From Mycolicibacterium fluoranthenivorans (GTDB lineage: Bacteria > Actinomycetota > Actinomycetes > Mycobacteriales > Mycobacteriaceae), in NCBI RefSeq assembly GCF_011758805.1, contig NZ_JAANOW010000001.1, positions 372,001 through 436,000 on the forward strand: a stretch of 64,000 nucleotides of DNA. Direction: 5' to 3'. Each line of letters begins with the position of its first letter. The stretch's first letter is position 1. This document shows positions 18,899 through 27,040 of this stretch, piece by piece. Below the pieces are notes generated by a model that worked only from the letters and a program-made list of their open reading frames with translations, was not told where the DNA came from and did not search any database. Both the position numbers and the translations under genes were made by a program.

Positions 18899-19470
18899 CG
18901 CGTACGGGGTTGCGGCGCCACACTCATCGGGGACCGGGTGACATTGATCCGCGGCTTCGAGGACGGTTCACTGTGCTGGCGCGGTGCCGGGCCGGATTGC
19001 TCGGGCTCCGGTGCCGGCGGGGGAGGAGGCGGTGGCGGAGGTGGTGGGGGTGCTGGGGGCGGCAGCACCGATGCCGAGGTGGTCGTCGGGGTGGCCGACG
19101 GGGTGGTGTCCACCTGATCCACCGGATCGTCGGTCCCGGGGCCGGAGAAGACGAGAAGCACGACCGACACCACGATGGCAATGGCCGCGGCACTCACCGC
19201 AAGAATCGCCAGTGTCGCCTTCTGGGTGCGATACCAGGGCGCCGGCGGAGGTTTGAAGGTCCACGTTCCGGTGTTGAACGCGTCGAACGGACCGGTCGGG
19301 GGGTCGCTGGGGGCGGGTACCGGTTCATACAGCCGCGGGTCGTCCCACACGCTGGAGTTATGCCCGACCCAGCTGGGGTGGTCGGCGTCGGGCGCACCGT
19401 CGGCACCGGCCGGACCGGCGGTCTCATCCACCCGAAAATCTGCTCCCCCTGGGGCCTCGCGTTCAGCCAC
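18895..19470 (-). CDS. Single-pass membrane protein with polyproline extracellular tail
   Basis: A 191-residue protein of unknown function. The N-terminal hydrophilic part (about 1-85) contains W/P-rich segments; a basic W-Y-R-T-Q-K precedes one hydrophobic helix (about 90-111). The outer part is Thr/Pro-rich with a run of twelve Pro. GTG at 19470 is preferred to the TTG at 19500: read on this strand, TACTAT lies seven bases before the GTG, the expected distance for a -10 element and a leaderless transcript. A start at 19500 would have no ribosome site and would lie upstream of that promoter. Its stop overlaps the start of the PPOX enzyme gene. Confidence 0.65.
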   Translation of the reverse strand: MAEREAPGGADFRVDETAGPAGADGAPDADHPSWVGHNSSVWDDPRLYEPVPAPSDPPTGPFDAFNTGTWTFKPPPAPWYRTQKATLAILAVSAAAIAIVVSVVLLVFSGPGTDDPVDQVDTTPSATPTTTSASVLPPPAPPPPPPPPPPPPAPEPEQSGPAPRQHSEPSSKPRINVTRSPMSVAPQPRTR

Positions 19471-19693
19471 ACCCCAGATAGTATGCGCCGACCTGCGCAA
19501 ACGCCGATTCTGGCCGGAGCGGCACGCCGACAGACCTGCGCCGCGGCGTGGGCGGCGGCCTTCGGCGAAGGGCCGTCGCGGGGGCGAAAGCGCCGGTAGG
19601 GTCGGTCTACGTTCATCGCAGATTCATCGCGGAACGCAGATGTTGTCACCACCACGTCACCGGCCGGCAGTCTGTTCAACGGAGGGTTCGCGC

Positions 19694-20812
19694 ATGAGGA
19701 AATCAGGACTTGTCGCGATGACCGCCACCGCCGCGCTGACCGTCGCACTCGTCACGTCCTGCGCGCCGCCGCAGAAGAACGAGGAGCAGAGCGCGAACAA
19801 GGCGAGCACTGCGACCTCGGCCGCCGATTTCGGCGGGATGGACGGCCTGATCGAGGCCGCCAAGAAGGAGGGTGAACTCAACGTCATCGCCCTGCCGCCG
19901 GATTGGGCCAACTACGGCGCCATCATCGAGGCCTTCACCGCCAAGTACGGCATCAAGGTGAACTCGGCCCAGCCCGGTGCCAACAGCCAGGAGGAGATCA
20001 ACGCCGCCCAGCAGCAGAAGGGCCGTAGCACCGCACCCGACGTGTTCGACCTGGGGCAGTCGGTCGCACTGGCCAACACCGACGTGTTCGCGCCGTACAA
20101 GGTGGAGCACTTCGGCGAGATCTCCGATGACTTCAAGGATCCGAAGGGGCTCTGGGTCAACGACTACGGCGGCTACATGTCCATCGGTTTCGATTCCACC
20201 AGTGTGGGGGTCATTGCCGGCGTGGACGACCTGCTCAAGCCGGAGTTGAAGGGCAAGGTGGCGCTCAACGGCGATCCGACCCAAGCCGGTTCCGCGTTCT
20301 CCGGGGTGATGATGGCGTCGGTGTCCCAGGGTGGGTCGCCGGACGATATCGCCCCCGGTGTCGAGTTCTTCGGCAAGTTGAAGGAGGCGGGTAACTTCCT
20401 CCCGGTGGATCCGACCCCGGCCACCATCGCCTCGGGACAGACCCCGGTGGTGATCGACTGGGATTACCTCAACGTCGCGCAATCCAAGAAGGTGCCCGGC
20501 TGGAAGGTGATCATTCCGCACAACGCCGCCGTCGCCGGTTACTACTTCCAGGCGATCAACAAGGATGCGCCGCATCCGGCGGCAGCCCGCCTGTGGCAGG
20601 AGTTCCTCTACAGCGACCAGGGGCAGAACCTGTACCTGGCCGGTGGCGCCCGACCGGTGCGTGCGGACTCGATGGTGACCAAGGGCTCCATCGACCGCGC
20701 CGTATACGGCACGCTGCCGCCGGTCGACGGCGCCGCGACGTTCGTGTCGGTGGAGCAGAACAAGAAGGCCACCGAGTATCTGAAAGCCAATTGGGCCAAG
20801 GTAGTCGGCTGA
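19694..20812 (+). CDS. ABC transporter substrate-binding lipoprotein (Fe3+/polyamine/phosphonate-like class)
   Basis: A 372-residue extracytoplasmic binding protein. The signal peptide ends in a lipobox L-V-T-S-C with Cys23. The mature part has the two-lobe pattern of cluster D binding proteins, starting G-G-M-D-G-L-I-E-A-A-K-K-E-G-E-L-N-V (about 51-68). This opening resembles iron(III), thiamine, spermidine and 2-aminoethylphosphonate binding proteins. It lacks the paired Tyr motif that would make ferric iron convincing. ATG at 19694 follows GGAGGG. It heads a four-gene operon (two permeases, ATPase) whose members overlap or nearly touch. The ligand cannot be named from sequence. Confidence 0.85.
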   Translation: MRKSGLVAMTATAALTVALVTSCAPPQKNEEQSANKASTATSAADFGGMDGLIEAAKKEGELNVIALPPDWANYGAIIEAFTAKYGIKVNSAQPGANSQEEINAAQQQKGRSTAPDVFDLGQSVALANTDVFAPYKVEHFGEISDDFKDPKGLWVNDYGGYMSIGFDSTSVGVIAGVDDLLKPELKGKVALNGDPTQAGSAFSGVMMASVSQGGSPDDIAPGVEFFGKLKEAGNFLPVDPTPATIASGQTPVVIDWDYLNVAQSKKVPGWKVIIPHNAAVAGYYFQAINKDAPHPAAARLWQEFLYSDQGQNLYLAGGARPVRADSMVTKGSIDRAVYGTLPPVDGAATFVSVEQNKKATEYLKANWAKVVG

Positions 20813-20826
20813 TTCTGCGCCCGACG

Positions 20827-21669
20827 GTGCGCCGTATCCGAGAGGCGTTGCCGCTGCTGCCGTTCCTGGCGGTGGTGGCGGTGTTCCTGATCATCCCGAC
20901 CGGGACGGTTCTGGTGAACGCGGTCGTCGTGGACGGGCATTTCTCGCTGGCCCGGATCGGGGCGCTGTTCACCGAGGCGCCGCTGGCGGCACTGGGCCGC
21001 AGCCTGGTGTTGTCCGGCAGCACCGCGCTGATCGGTGGGGTGTTCGGGGCGATGCTGGCCTGGCTGATCGTCGGGAGTCCGCCCGCCTCGACGCTGCGCA
21101 GGGCGGTGCTGTCGCTATGTAGTGTGCTGGCCCAGTTCGGCGGGGTGGCACTGGCGTTCGCGTTCCTGGCCACCATCGGGCTCAACGGTGTGCTGACGGT
21201 GTGGGCCCAAGAGGCGTTCGGCTGGGATCTGGCCGGATCGGGTTGGCTCTTCGGCCTGCCCGGGCTGATCCTGGTGTACTGCTACTTCCAGATCCCGTTG
21301 ATGGTCATCGTGTTCCTGCCTGCCCTCGACGGATTACGGGTGCAGTGGCGTGAGGCGGCCGTCAGTCTGGGGGCAGGGCCGTGGCAGTACTGGCGTGAGG
21401 TCGGGGTGCCGTTGCTGACCCCGGCCTTCCTCGGTTCGGTCCTGTTGTTGTTCGCCAACGCCTTTGCCGCTTATGCCACCGCCGCAGCGTTGGTCAGCCA
21501 GGGCAGCCCCATCGTGCCGCTGTTGATCCGGGCCGCGCTGACCAGTGAAGTCGTCCTGGGCCAGTCCGGGTTCGCCTACGCGCTGGCGCTGGAGATGATC
21601 GTCGTCGTCGCGGTGGTCATGGTGGCCTACAACGCGCTGGTGCGCCGCACCGCGAGGTGGCTGCAGTGA
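20827..21669 (+). CDS. ABC transporter permease, first subunit
   Basis: A roughly 280-residue inner-membrane permease with six hydrophobic helices. The EAA loop appears as W-R-E-A-A-V-S-L-G-A-G-P-W-Q-Y-W-R-E-V-G (about residues 177-196), the contact site for the ATPase. The start is uncertain: GTG at 20827 is used here, but TTG at 20791, which overlaps the binding protein gene by 22 bases, is also in frame. No strong ribosome site supports either. The gene ends by overlapping the second permease (GTGA). It forms the channel with the second permease for the substrate bound by the upstream lipoprotein. Confidence 0.85.
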   Translation: MRRIREALPLLPFLAVVAVFLIIPTGTVLVNAVVVDGHFSLARIGALFTEAPLAALGRSLVLSGSTALIGGVFGAMLAWLIVGSPPASTLRRAVLSLCSVLAQFGGVALAFAFLATIGLNGVLTVWAQEAFGWDLAGSGWLFGLPGLILVYCYFQIPLMVIVFLPALDGLRVQWREAAVSLGAGPWQYWREVGVPLLTPAFLGSVLLLFANAFAAYATAAALVSQGSPIVPLLIRAALTSEVVLGQSGFAYALALEMIVVVAVVMVAYNALVRRTARWLQ

Positions 21670-22424
21670 ACAGGGCTGTGCGCGGCGCACTTTGGATGCT
21701 GTTCGGGGTGTTCTTCCTCGTTCCGCTCTATGCGATGGCCGATTTCGCCACCAGGGACCTGGGTGGCGGCGGGCGCACCCTGGCGGCGTGGCGCAGTCTG
21801 GTCACCGACGATGAGCTCACCGGCGCGATCCTCACCTCACTTCTGCTGGCCGTGCTGACGGTCGTGGCGATGCTCGCGCTGTTGGTACCGACGATGATCT
21901 GGGTGCGGTTGCGCACACCGTGGGCCCGTGGGCCGGTCGAGTTCCTGTGTCTGTTGCCGTTGACGATTCCCGCGCTGGTGGTCGTCGTCGGCCTGCGCAA
22001 CGTCTACCTGTGGGTGACCTACCTGCTCGGGGAATCCCCGCTGACCCTCACCTTCGTCTACGTCGTACTGGTGCTGCCGTTCGCCTACCGGGCACTGGAC
22101 GCGGCCCTGGCGGCGATCGATCTGCAGACCCTCGCCGAGGCGGCCCGCTCACTGGGGGCGGGTTGGACCACGACCATCGCGCGGGTCATCGTGCCCAATA
22201 TCTGGTCGGGCATCGTGGCGGCGGCGTTCATCTCGATCGCGGTGGTGCTCGGCGAGTACACGGTGGCGTCGCTGTCGGGGTATATGACGTTGCCGGTGCA
22301 GATCGTCACGATCGGCAAGGCCGACGGGCCGACGTCGGTGGCTGCCTCACTGGCCACCCTGGTGTTCGGTTTCGTTCTGCTGCTTGTTCTTTCGATGGTG
22401 ACCAGAAGGGGGCGTCGAGGATGA
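21666..22424 (+). CDS. ABC transporter permease, second subunit
   Basis: A 252-residue permease with six helices and an EAA loop at L-A-E-A-A-R-S-L-G-A-G-W-T-T-T-I-A-R-V (about residues 157-175). GTG at 21666 overlaps the previous stop by four bases; an alternative GTG at 21657 would add three residues. The stop overlaps the ATPase start (ATGA). It pairs with the first permease, and the two-permease arrangement matches PotB/PotC- and iron-type importers in which the genes are separate. Confidence 0.87.
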   Translation: MNRAVRGALWMLFGVFFLVPLYAMADFATRDLGGGGRTLAAWRSLVTDDELTGAILTSLLLAVLTVVAMLALLVPTMIWVRLRTPWARGPVEFLCLLPLTIPALVVVVGLRNVYLWVTYLLGESPLTLTFVYVVLVLPFAYRALDAALAAIDLQTLAEAARSLGAGWTTTIARVIVPNIWSGIVAAAFISIAVVLGEYTVASLSGYMTLPVQIVTIGKADGPTSVAASLATLVFGFVLLLVLSMVTRRGRRG

Positions 22425-23458
22425 GCGCCGGTGTTGCGGTGGAACTGCGTGAGCTGACCCGCCGCTATGGGTCCGTACGGGCGCTCGATGGGCTCACCTT
22501 GCGGATGGAGCCCGGTGAGTTGGTGGCACTCCTGGGACCGTCGGGCTGCGGAAAGACCACCGCGCTGCGGATCCTGGCCGGTCTCGACGAGGCCGGCACG
22601 GGCAGCGTGTGGGTCGACGGACGCGATATCAGCCGGACACCGGCCAACAAACGCGATATCGGGATGGTGTTCCAGGCGTACAGCCTGTTTCCGCATCTGA
22701 CGGTGCGCGACAACGTAGCCTTCGGGCTGAAGATGCGCGGAGTCGCGAAGCGGGACAGGCAGACTCGTGCGCTGGACATGCTCGAGCTGGTGGGACTGTC
22801 GGCACAGTCGGACCGGTATGCCGCAGAGTTGTCCGGCGGTCAGCAGCAGCGGGTGGCGCTGGCCCGCGCACTCGCGATCCGGCCGAGGGTGCTCTTGCTC
22901 GACGAGCCGCTGTCGGCACTCGATGCCAAGGTGCGCACGCAGTTGCGCGACGAGATCCGGCAGGTCCAGCAGGAAGTCGGCATCACCACGCTGTTCGTCA
23001 CGCACGATCAGGAGGAGGCCCTGGCCGTCGCCGACCGGGTGGGTGTGATGAACGCCGGCCGCCTCGAACAACTGGCCGCCCCCGTCGAGCTGTACACCTC
23101 GCCCGCCACCCCGTTCGTGGCCGAATTCGTCGGACTGAGCAACCGGATCCCGGCGCAGGTGGACGACGGCCGGGTGCGGCTGTGGGACCGCACGGTGGCC
23201 GCGCTGCCCGGGTCGGTGGCCGGCGCGGGCACGGCGCTGGTGCGGCCTGAGGCGGTGCGCCTCACCGCCGATCCGGCAGGCGCGGCGACGGTGCAGTCGG
23301 TGTCGTTCCTCGGCGCGATATCAAGGGTTTTCGTGACTCTGGGAGATGGCCCGGCAGCGGGGCCGCTGGTACTTGCGCAGGTGGGAGGCGGCCAGACGTT
23401 CGCGGTGGGGGACCGGGTCCGGGTCAGTGTCGAGTCCGCCGGCGTACTGGTCGTCTGA
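22421..23458 (+). CDS. ABC transporter ATPase (PotA/FbpC-like, with TOBE domain)
   Basis: A 345-residue ATPase with Walker A G-P-S-G-C-G-K-T (39-46), signature L-S-G-G-Q (137-141), Walker B L-L-L-D-E-P (158-163) and switch His195. After about residue 240 a C-terminal TOBE-type regulatory domain follows (V-R-P-E-A-V-R-L), as in PotA, FbpC and MalK-type importers. It powers the importer encoded by the three upstream genes and is coupled to them by an ATGA overlap. Nothing in the C-terminal domain identifies the ligand. The gene converges with the large cyclase-like gene across 14 bases, with no obvious terminator. Confidence 0.92.
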   Translation: MSAGVAVELRELTRRYGSVRALDGLTLRMEPGELVALLGPSGCGKTTALRILAGLDEAGTGSVWVDGRDISRTPANKRDIGMVFQAYSLFPHLTVRDNVAFGLKMRGVAKRDRQTRALDMLELVGLSAQSDRYAAELSGGQQQRVALARALAIRPRVLLLDEPLSALDAKVRTQLRDEIRQVQQEVGITTLFVTHDQEEALAVADRVGVMNAGRLEQLAAPVELYTSPATPFVAEFVGLSNRIPAQVDDGRVRLWDRTVAALPGSVAGAGTALVRPEAVRLTADPAGAATVQSVSFLGAISRVFVTLGDGPAAGPLVLAQVGGGQTFAVGDRVRVSVESAGVLVV

Positions 23459-23472
23459 TCCACCCCGAGGCG

Positions 23473-26400
23473 TCACGCCATATCGGCTACCCAGCCGAGG
23501 TGACCCTCGAACCCATGCGCTTCGGCCATATCGCGGTACCGATCCCGGTATCGGTGATAGCGCGCATCGTCGCCCTGAGCGCGGGCCAGCAGCGCCTGCA
23601 GCCGCAGCAACCAGATCTCGCGCACGGCCAGAGCATCGTCGGCGGGCGCCCGCGCCAAGCGTTCGATCGCGGCCTGGGCTTCGGCCATATCGGCGGCGGT
23701 GCAATCGTCGAGCAGAGACTCCACCAGAACGCCGGTCGCAGGGATACCCCACAGCAGCAGTCCGCCGTCGCGGAACAGGTGATCGCAGACGGTGCGCATG
23801 ATCGCTATCGCGCCCGCCCGGTCTCCGCCCCTGGCCCCTTCGCGCGCCACATACATCTCGATGATCGGCAGATCGCAGAGGTTGCGTCGCCGTTTCACCA
23901 GCACCTCGCCGACCTCGATGGCGAGCTTTCGCCCACGGTCGCGCTGTGCTGCTGCGCTGCGATGCATCAGCGCAACACTCAACGTCATCCTGATGTATCC
24001 GACCACGACGTCATCGCTGGAGCGCTCGGCAGTCCGGAGCGCATCCTCGATCTCGTACAGCGCATCATCATCGGGCTTCAGTACGCCGAAAGGTATCCCC
24101 AGCAAGTAGACATAGCCGACCGCTCCCGCGTAGGACGCGGCATCGGAGCGCTGCGCCAGAGGCAGGCTGTGGCGCAGGTCCGCGCGCCATGCAGGACGGC
24201 CCAGACAGTACCGGGCCATCCCCCGCGACGCGCAGGCGAGAGCCAGCGGAGACCCGACAAGGAAGTTCCCTTTCGACGAATCCCCTTCTGCCAGATCGAT
24301 AACGGTCTGCGACCACCGCAGGACGTCACCCCACTGCCCACTCTCGATCTTGCCGAAGATGAGCGGAAACGACAGCCCCACCGTCAACGTCGCGTCTTCT
24401 ACCGACTCGGCGAGGGTCCACGCTTCCGAAGCCAGCTGCGACGCCTCGCGCACCCAGTCTCGATGTGCATAACTCACCACCATGCCTGCCGTGGCGATGC
24501 TCAGTGACGCCTTGTCCCCGGCGGCGGCGCACAACTCCCGTAACTGATCGAAGCGCTCGCCGGCGGAGTCGGCGCCGGCACGCCAGCCGGTCCCGCACAG
24601 CATCGTGCGCGGGGCGATCCGCATGGCTGCCCGGCCCGGGTCATCGGCGGGCAGGGCGTCGGCGATCGTCTGGGCACGCTCCCAGCTGGACAGGGCGGCC
24701 GTGATATCGCGGTTGGTCGCCCAGATGGCGGCGCGCATGTGCCAGCCGTAGGCAGCGTGCTGATCGCCGGCGGCTTCCCGGTGTTCTGCGATGGATGCCG
24801 CGTTCTCCTCGACCGAATCCGGGTCGCGGGCTTCGATCGCGGCAGCCACCCGACGGTGTAGATCTGAGCGGTCCGACCTGAGCTGCGCCTGGTAGGCCAC
24901 CGAATGAATGAGCGGATGGTGGAACGCATACTCGGGTTCCCGGATGACGTCGATGAGTTGGGCCGCCACCAATTCGTCCACGACCGGCTCCACGCCCAAC
25001 CACGTGACCAGGTCGAGGCTGAATCGCGAGCCGATCACCGCTGCCGCGCTCAGCGTGCGCTTGGCCGCCGGAGTGAGCCGGTCGATGCGCGCGGCGATGG
25101 TCGCCTGCAACGTGGCGGGCACGGTCACCTCGCCCGTCTCCACCCCCGACAGGTATGCGCCCGGCTCGCCCCGCAGCACACCGCGTTCGGCCAAGTCGCG
25201 CACCAACTCTTCGGCGAAGTACGGATTGCCGGCGGCTCTTTCGGCGACTCTGCGGCCCAGTCCCTCAACCGAGGCGTCGGCGCCGAGGAGGTGTGCGACC
25301 AGCGTTGCGGTGTCTGAATCACTCAGCGGCACAAGGGTTATGGTGTGCTCATCTGCCATGTGGGCCAGCGCTCCGTGATACTCGGGCCGGTAGGTGATCA
25401 GCACCAGTGAGGGCGTCTGCGGGACCACCGTGAGGAAATCGGCCAGCATCGACTCGCTGACCTCATCGATCCAGTGCGCGTCCTCCACGACGTAGACCGC
25501 CGGGGCCGTGCGGGCCAACATCGCTGCCTCGACGAAAGCGCTCAACCGCCGCCGACGGGCATCGGGGTCGATCGGGGGCAGGATTGCCTCCGGATCGGCG
25601 ATGCCCAGCAGGTCATCGAAGAGCAGCAGGTCGTCGGGGTCTGCGCCAGGCATCTGGTCGCGCACTCGATTTCGGGCGACCGAGGGGTCCAGAGCCCCGA
25701 TCTCGGTGGCGGCGCGCAACAGCTGCGTGACGACTCGGAAGGGCACCTGGCCGGCGTGCGACTCGCAGAAGGCGCTGAACACGGGTGCCCCCCGCCGGCG
25801 CGCCGTGGCCGCCACCTCACGCGCCAGCCGCCTCTTGCCGATACCGGGTGGGCCCACCACGCCGACGATCGCGCCGTGCCCGTCGATCGCGCGCTGCAGT
25901 GCGCCTTCGACGACCGACAGCTCCCGCCGTCTACCGACCAGATCCGACTCGGCACCCGCGACGCGATGCGGTTCGCCGATGCTCAGCAGGCGGTGGACGC
26001 GCACCGGTTCGGCGGCACCCTTGATGTGCACCCACTCGGCTGCACCCACGTCAGCCGAGTCGGCCACCAGTCGCGCGGTCGACGCACTGAGCATCACCCC
26101 ACCGGGAGGTGCCACCGACTCCATCCGCTGAGCCATGCCCACCTGCACACCGATCGTGGCGTACCTGGACCCGGAGCCGATCTCACCGGCGATCACCTGA
26201 CCTGAATTGAGTCCGACCCGCAGCCACAGATCGATGCCGTCGCGATCGCGGGCCTCGGCCGCCACCCGCTTCGCCTCTTCTTGGATGGCCAACGCTGCCA
26301 GGCAGGCGCGAACAGCGTGATCCTCCAATGCCATCGGCGCGCCGAAGACCGCCATGATGCCGTCGCCGGTGAATTGGCTCAGGGACCCGTCGTAGCGGCT

Positions 26401-26667
26401 GACCATGGCCGTGCAGCGGTTCAGCAGGTTGCCCATGATCTCACGCAGCCGTTCGGCGCCGACGGCTGCAGCGATGTCCATCGAATGAACGACATCGGCG
26501 AAGAGCACCGTCACCTGCTTGTACTCGGCCGTCGTCGGTGCCGATGTGACAGGCGCGCCGCACTTGTTGCAGAAGCGGGAATCCGGCGGCAACTCCGTAC
26601 GGCCGCACGACCCACACCACGGTCCCGTTATCGGTACCGCACCGCGACCGTCGTCGGTGTCGCCCAC
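23473..26667 (-). CDS. Cyclase-homology domain/AAA ATPase signalling protein with N-terminal zinc ribbon
   Basis: A 1064-residue soluble regulator. Order: zinc ribbon (Cys18, Cys21, Cys33, Cys36), class III nucleotide cyclase homology domain (about 48-230), STAND/AAA ATPase (about 240-600), then a long helical repeat region without a clear LuxR domain. Metal-binding Asp58 and Asp102 are present. In the segment I-G-V-Q-V-G-M-A-Q-R (172-181) Val174 replaces the purine-selecting Asp and Gly177 replaces the transition-state Asn; Arg181 remains. Cyclase activity is therefore doubtful. In the ATPase, Walker A is G-P-P-G-I-G-K with Arg279 where Ser/Thr is usual; Walker B-like V-V-E-D-A-H-W-I-D follows. 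It starts at GTG, 22 bases after espL on the same strand. Confidence 0.85.
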   Translation of the reverse strand: MGDTDDGRGAVPITGPWCGSCGRTELPPDSRFCNKCGAPVTSAPTTAEYKQVTVLFADVVHSMDIAAAVGAERLREIMGNLLNRCTAMVSRYDGSLSQFTGDGIMAVFGAPMALEDHAVRACLAALAIQEEAKRVAAEARDRDGIDLWLRVGLNSGQVIAGEIGSGSRYATIGVQVGMAQRMESVAPPGGVMLSASTARLVADSADVGAAEWVHIKGAAEPVRVHRLLSIGEPHRVAGAESDLVGRRRELSVVEGALQRAIDGHGAIVGVVGPPGIGKRRLAREVAATARRRGAPVFSAFCESHAGQVPFRVVTQLLRAATEIGALDPSVARNRVRDQMPGADPDDLLLFDDLLGIADPEAILPPIDPDARRRRLSAFVEAAMLARTAPAVYVVEDAHWIDEVSESMLADFLTVVPQTPSLVLITYRPEYHGALAHMADEHTITLVPLSDSDTATLVAHLLGADASVEGLGRRVAERAAGNPYFAEELVRDLAERGVLRGEPGAYLSGVETGEVTVPATLQATIAARIDRLTPAAKRTLSAAAVIGSRFSLDLVTWLGVEPVVDELVAAQLIDVIREPEYAFHHPLIHSVAYQAQLRSDRSDLHRRVAAAIEARDPDSVEENAASIAEHREAAGDQHAAYGWHMRAAIWATNRDITAALSSWERAQTIADALPADDPGRAAMRIAPRTMLCGTGWRAGADSAGERFDQLRELCAAAGDKASLSIATAGMVVSYAHRDWVREASQLASEAWTLAESVEDATLTVGLSFPLIFGKIESGQWGDVLRWSQTVIDLAEGDSSKGNFLVGSPLALACASRGMARYCLGRPAWRADLRHSLPLAQRSDAASYAGAVGYVYLLGIPFGVLKPDDDALYEIEDALRTAERSSDDVVVGYIRMTLSVALMHRSAAAQRDRGRKLAIEVGEVLVKRRRNLCDLPIIEMYVAREGARGGDRAGAIAIMRTVCDHLFRDGGLLLWGIPATGVLVESLLDDCTAADMAEAQAAIERLARAPADDALAVREIWLLRLQALLARAQGDDARYHRYRDRYRDMAEAHGFEGHLGWVADMA

Positions 26668-26689
26668 GTCAGCATCATGTCACCGCTGG

Positions 26690-27040
26690 TCAACGGATAC
26701 CCGGCGGATCGCCGGTGATGTCGGCGATGGCCTCGTTGAGCCGATCCTGATCCACTGCAATGGATTCGCTGGCCACCTCGGTGGCGTTGTGCAGGGCTTC
26801 GTTGAGCCGGCGGGAGACCGTGTCCGAACCCAGGCGCAGCACCCCATCGGACAGATGGACGTCGACGAGGTGGTGGTGTCCGTTCAGGGTGACCTCGACG
26901 GTCTCGGATTCGTCCGCCGCCGTGAAGGATTCGCTCGCCATCTTCTGCAGCTGGCTGTCCATCAGATCCTGCAGACGGCCGGCCTGCCGAAGTACCGCGG
27001 CGACCTGGGGGTGCATATCGTCGGTCGGCTCGAAACTCAC
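26690..27040 (-). CDS. espL: ESX-1 associated protein EspL (YbaB/EbfC-like fold)
   Basis: A 116-residue protein. The core S-F-T-A-A-D-E-S-E-T-V-E-V-T-L-N-G-H (about 38-55), followed by D-G-V-L-R-L-G, V-x-x-R-L-N-E-A-L-H-N-A, closely follows M. tuberculosis EspL (Rv3880c) as remembered. The fold resembles the nucleoid-associated YbaB/EbfC family. EspL is a cytoplasmic ESX-1 accessory protein that, from published work on pathogenic mycobacteria, stabilises other Esp substrates. Its ATG overlaps the espB stop (ATGA), so the two are made together. In reference genomes espK follows; here the cyclase-like gene does. Confidence 0.9.
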   Translation of the reverse strand: MSFEPTDDMHPQVAAVLRQAGRLQDLMDSQLQKMASESFTAADESETVEVTLNGHHHLVDVHLSDGVLRLGSDTVSRRLNEALHNATEVASESIAVDQDRLNEAIADITGDPPGIR

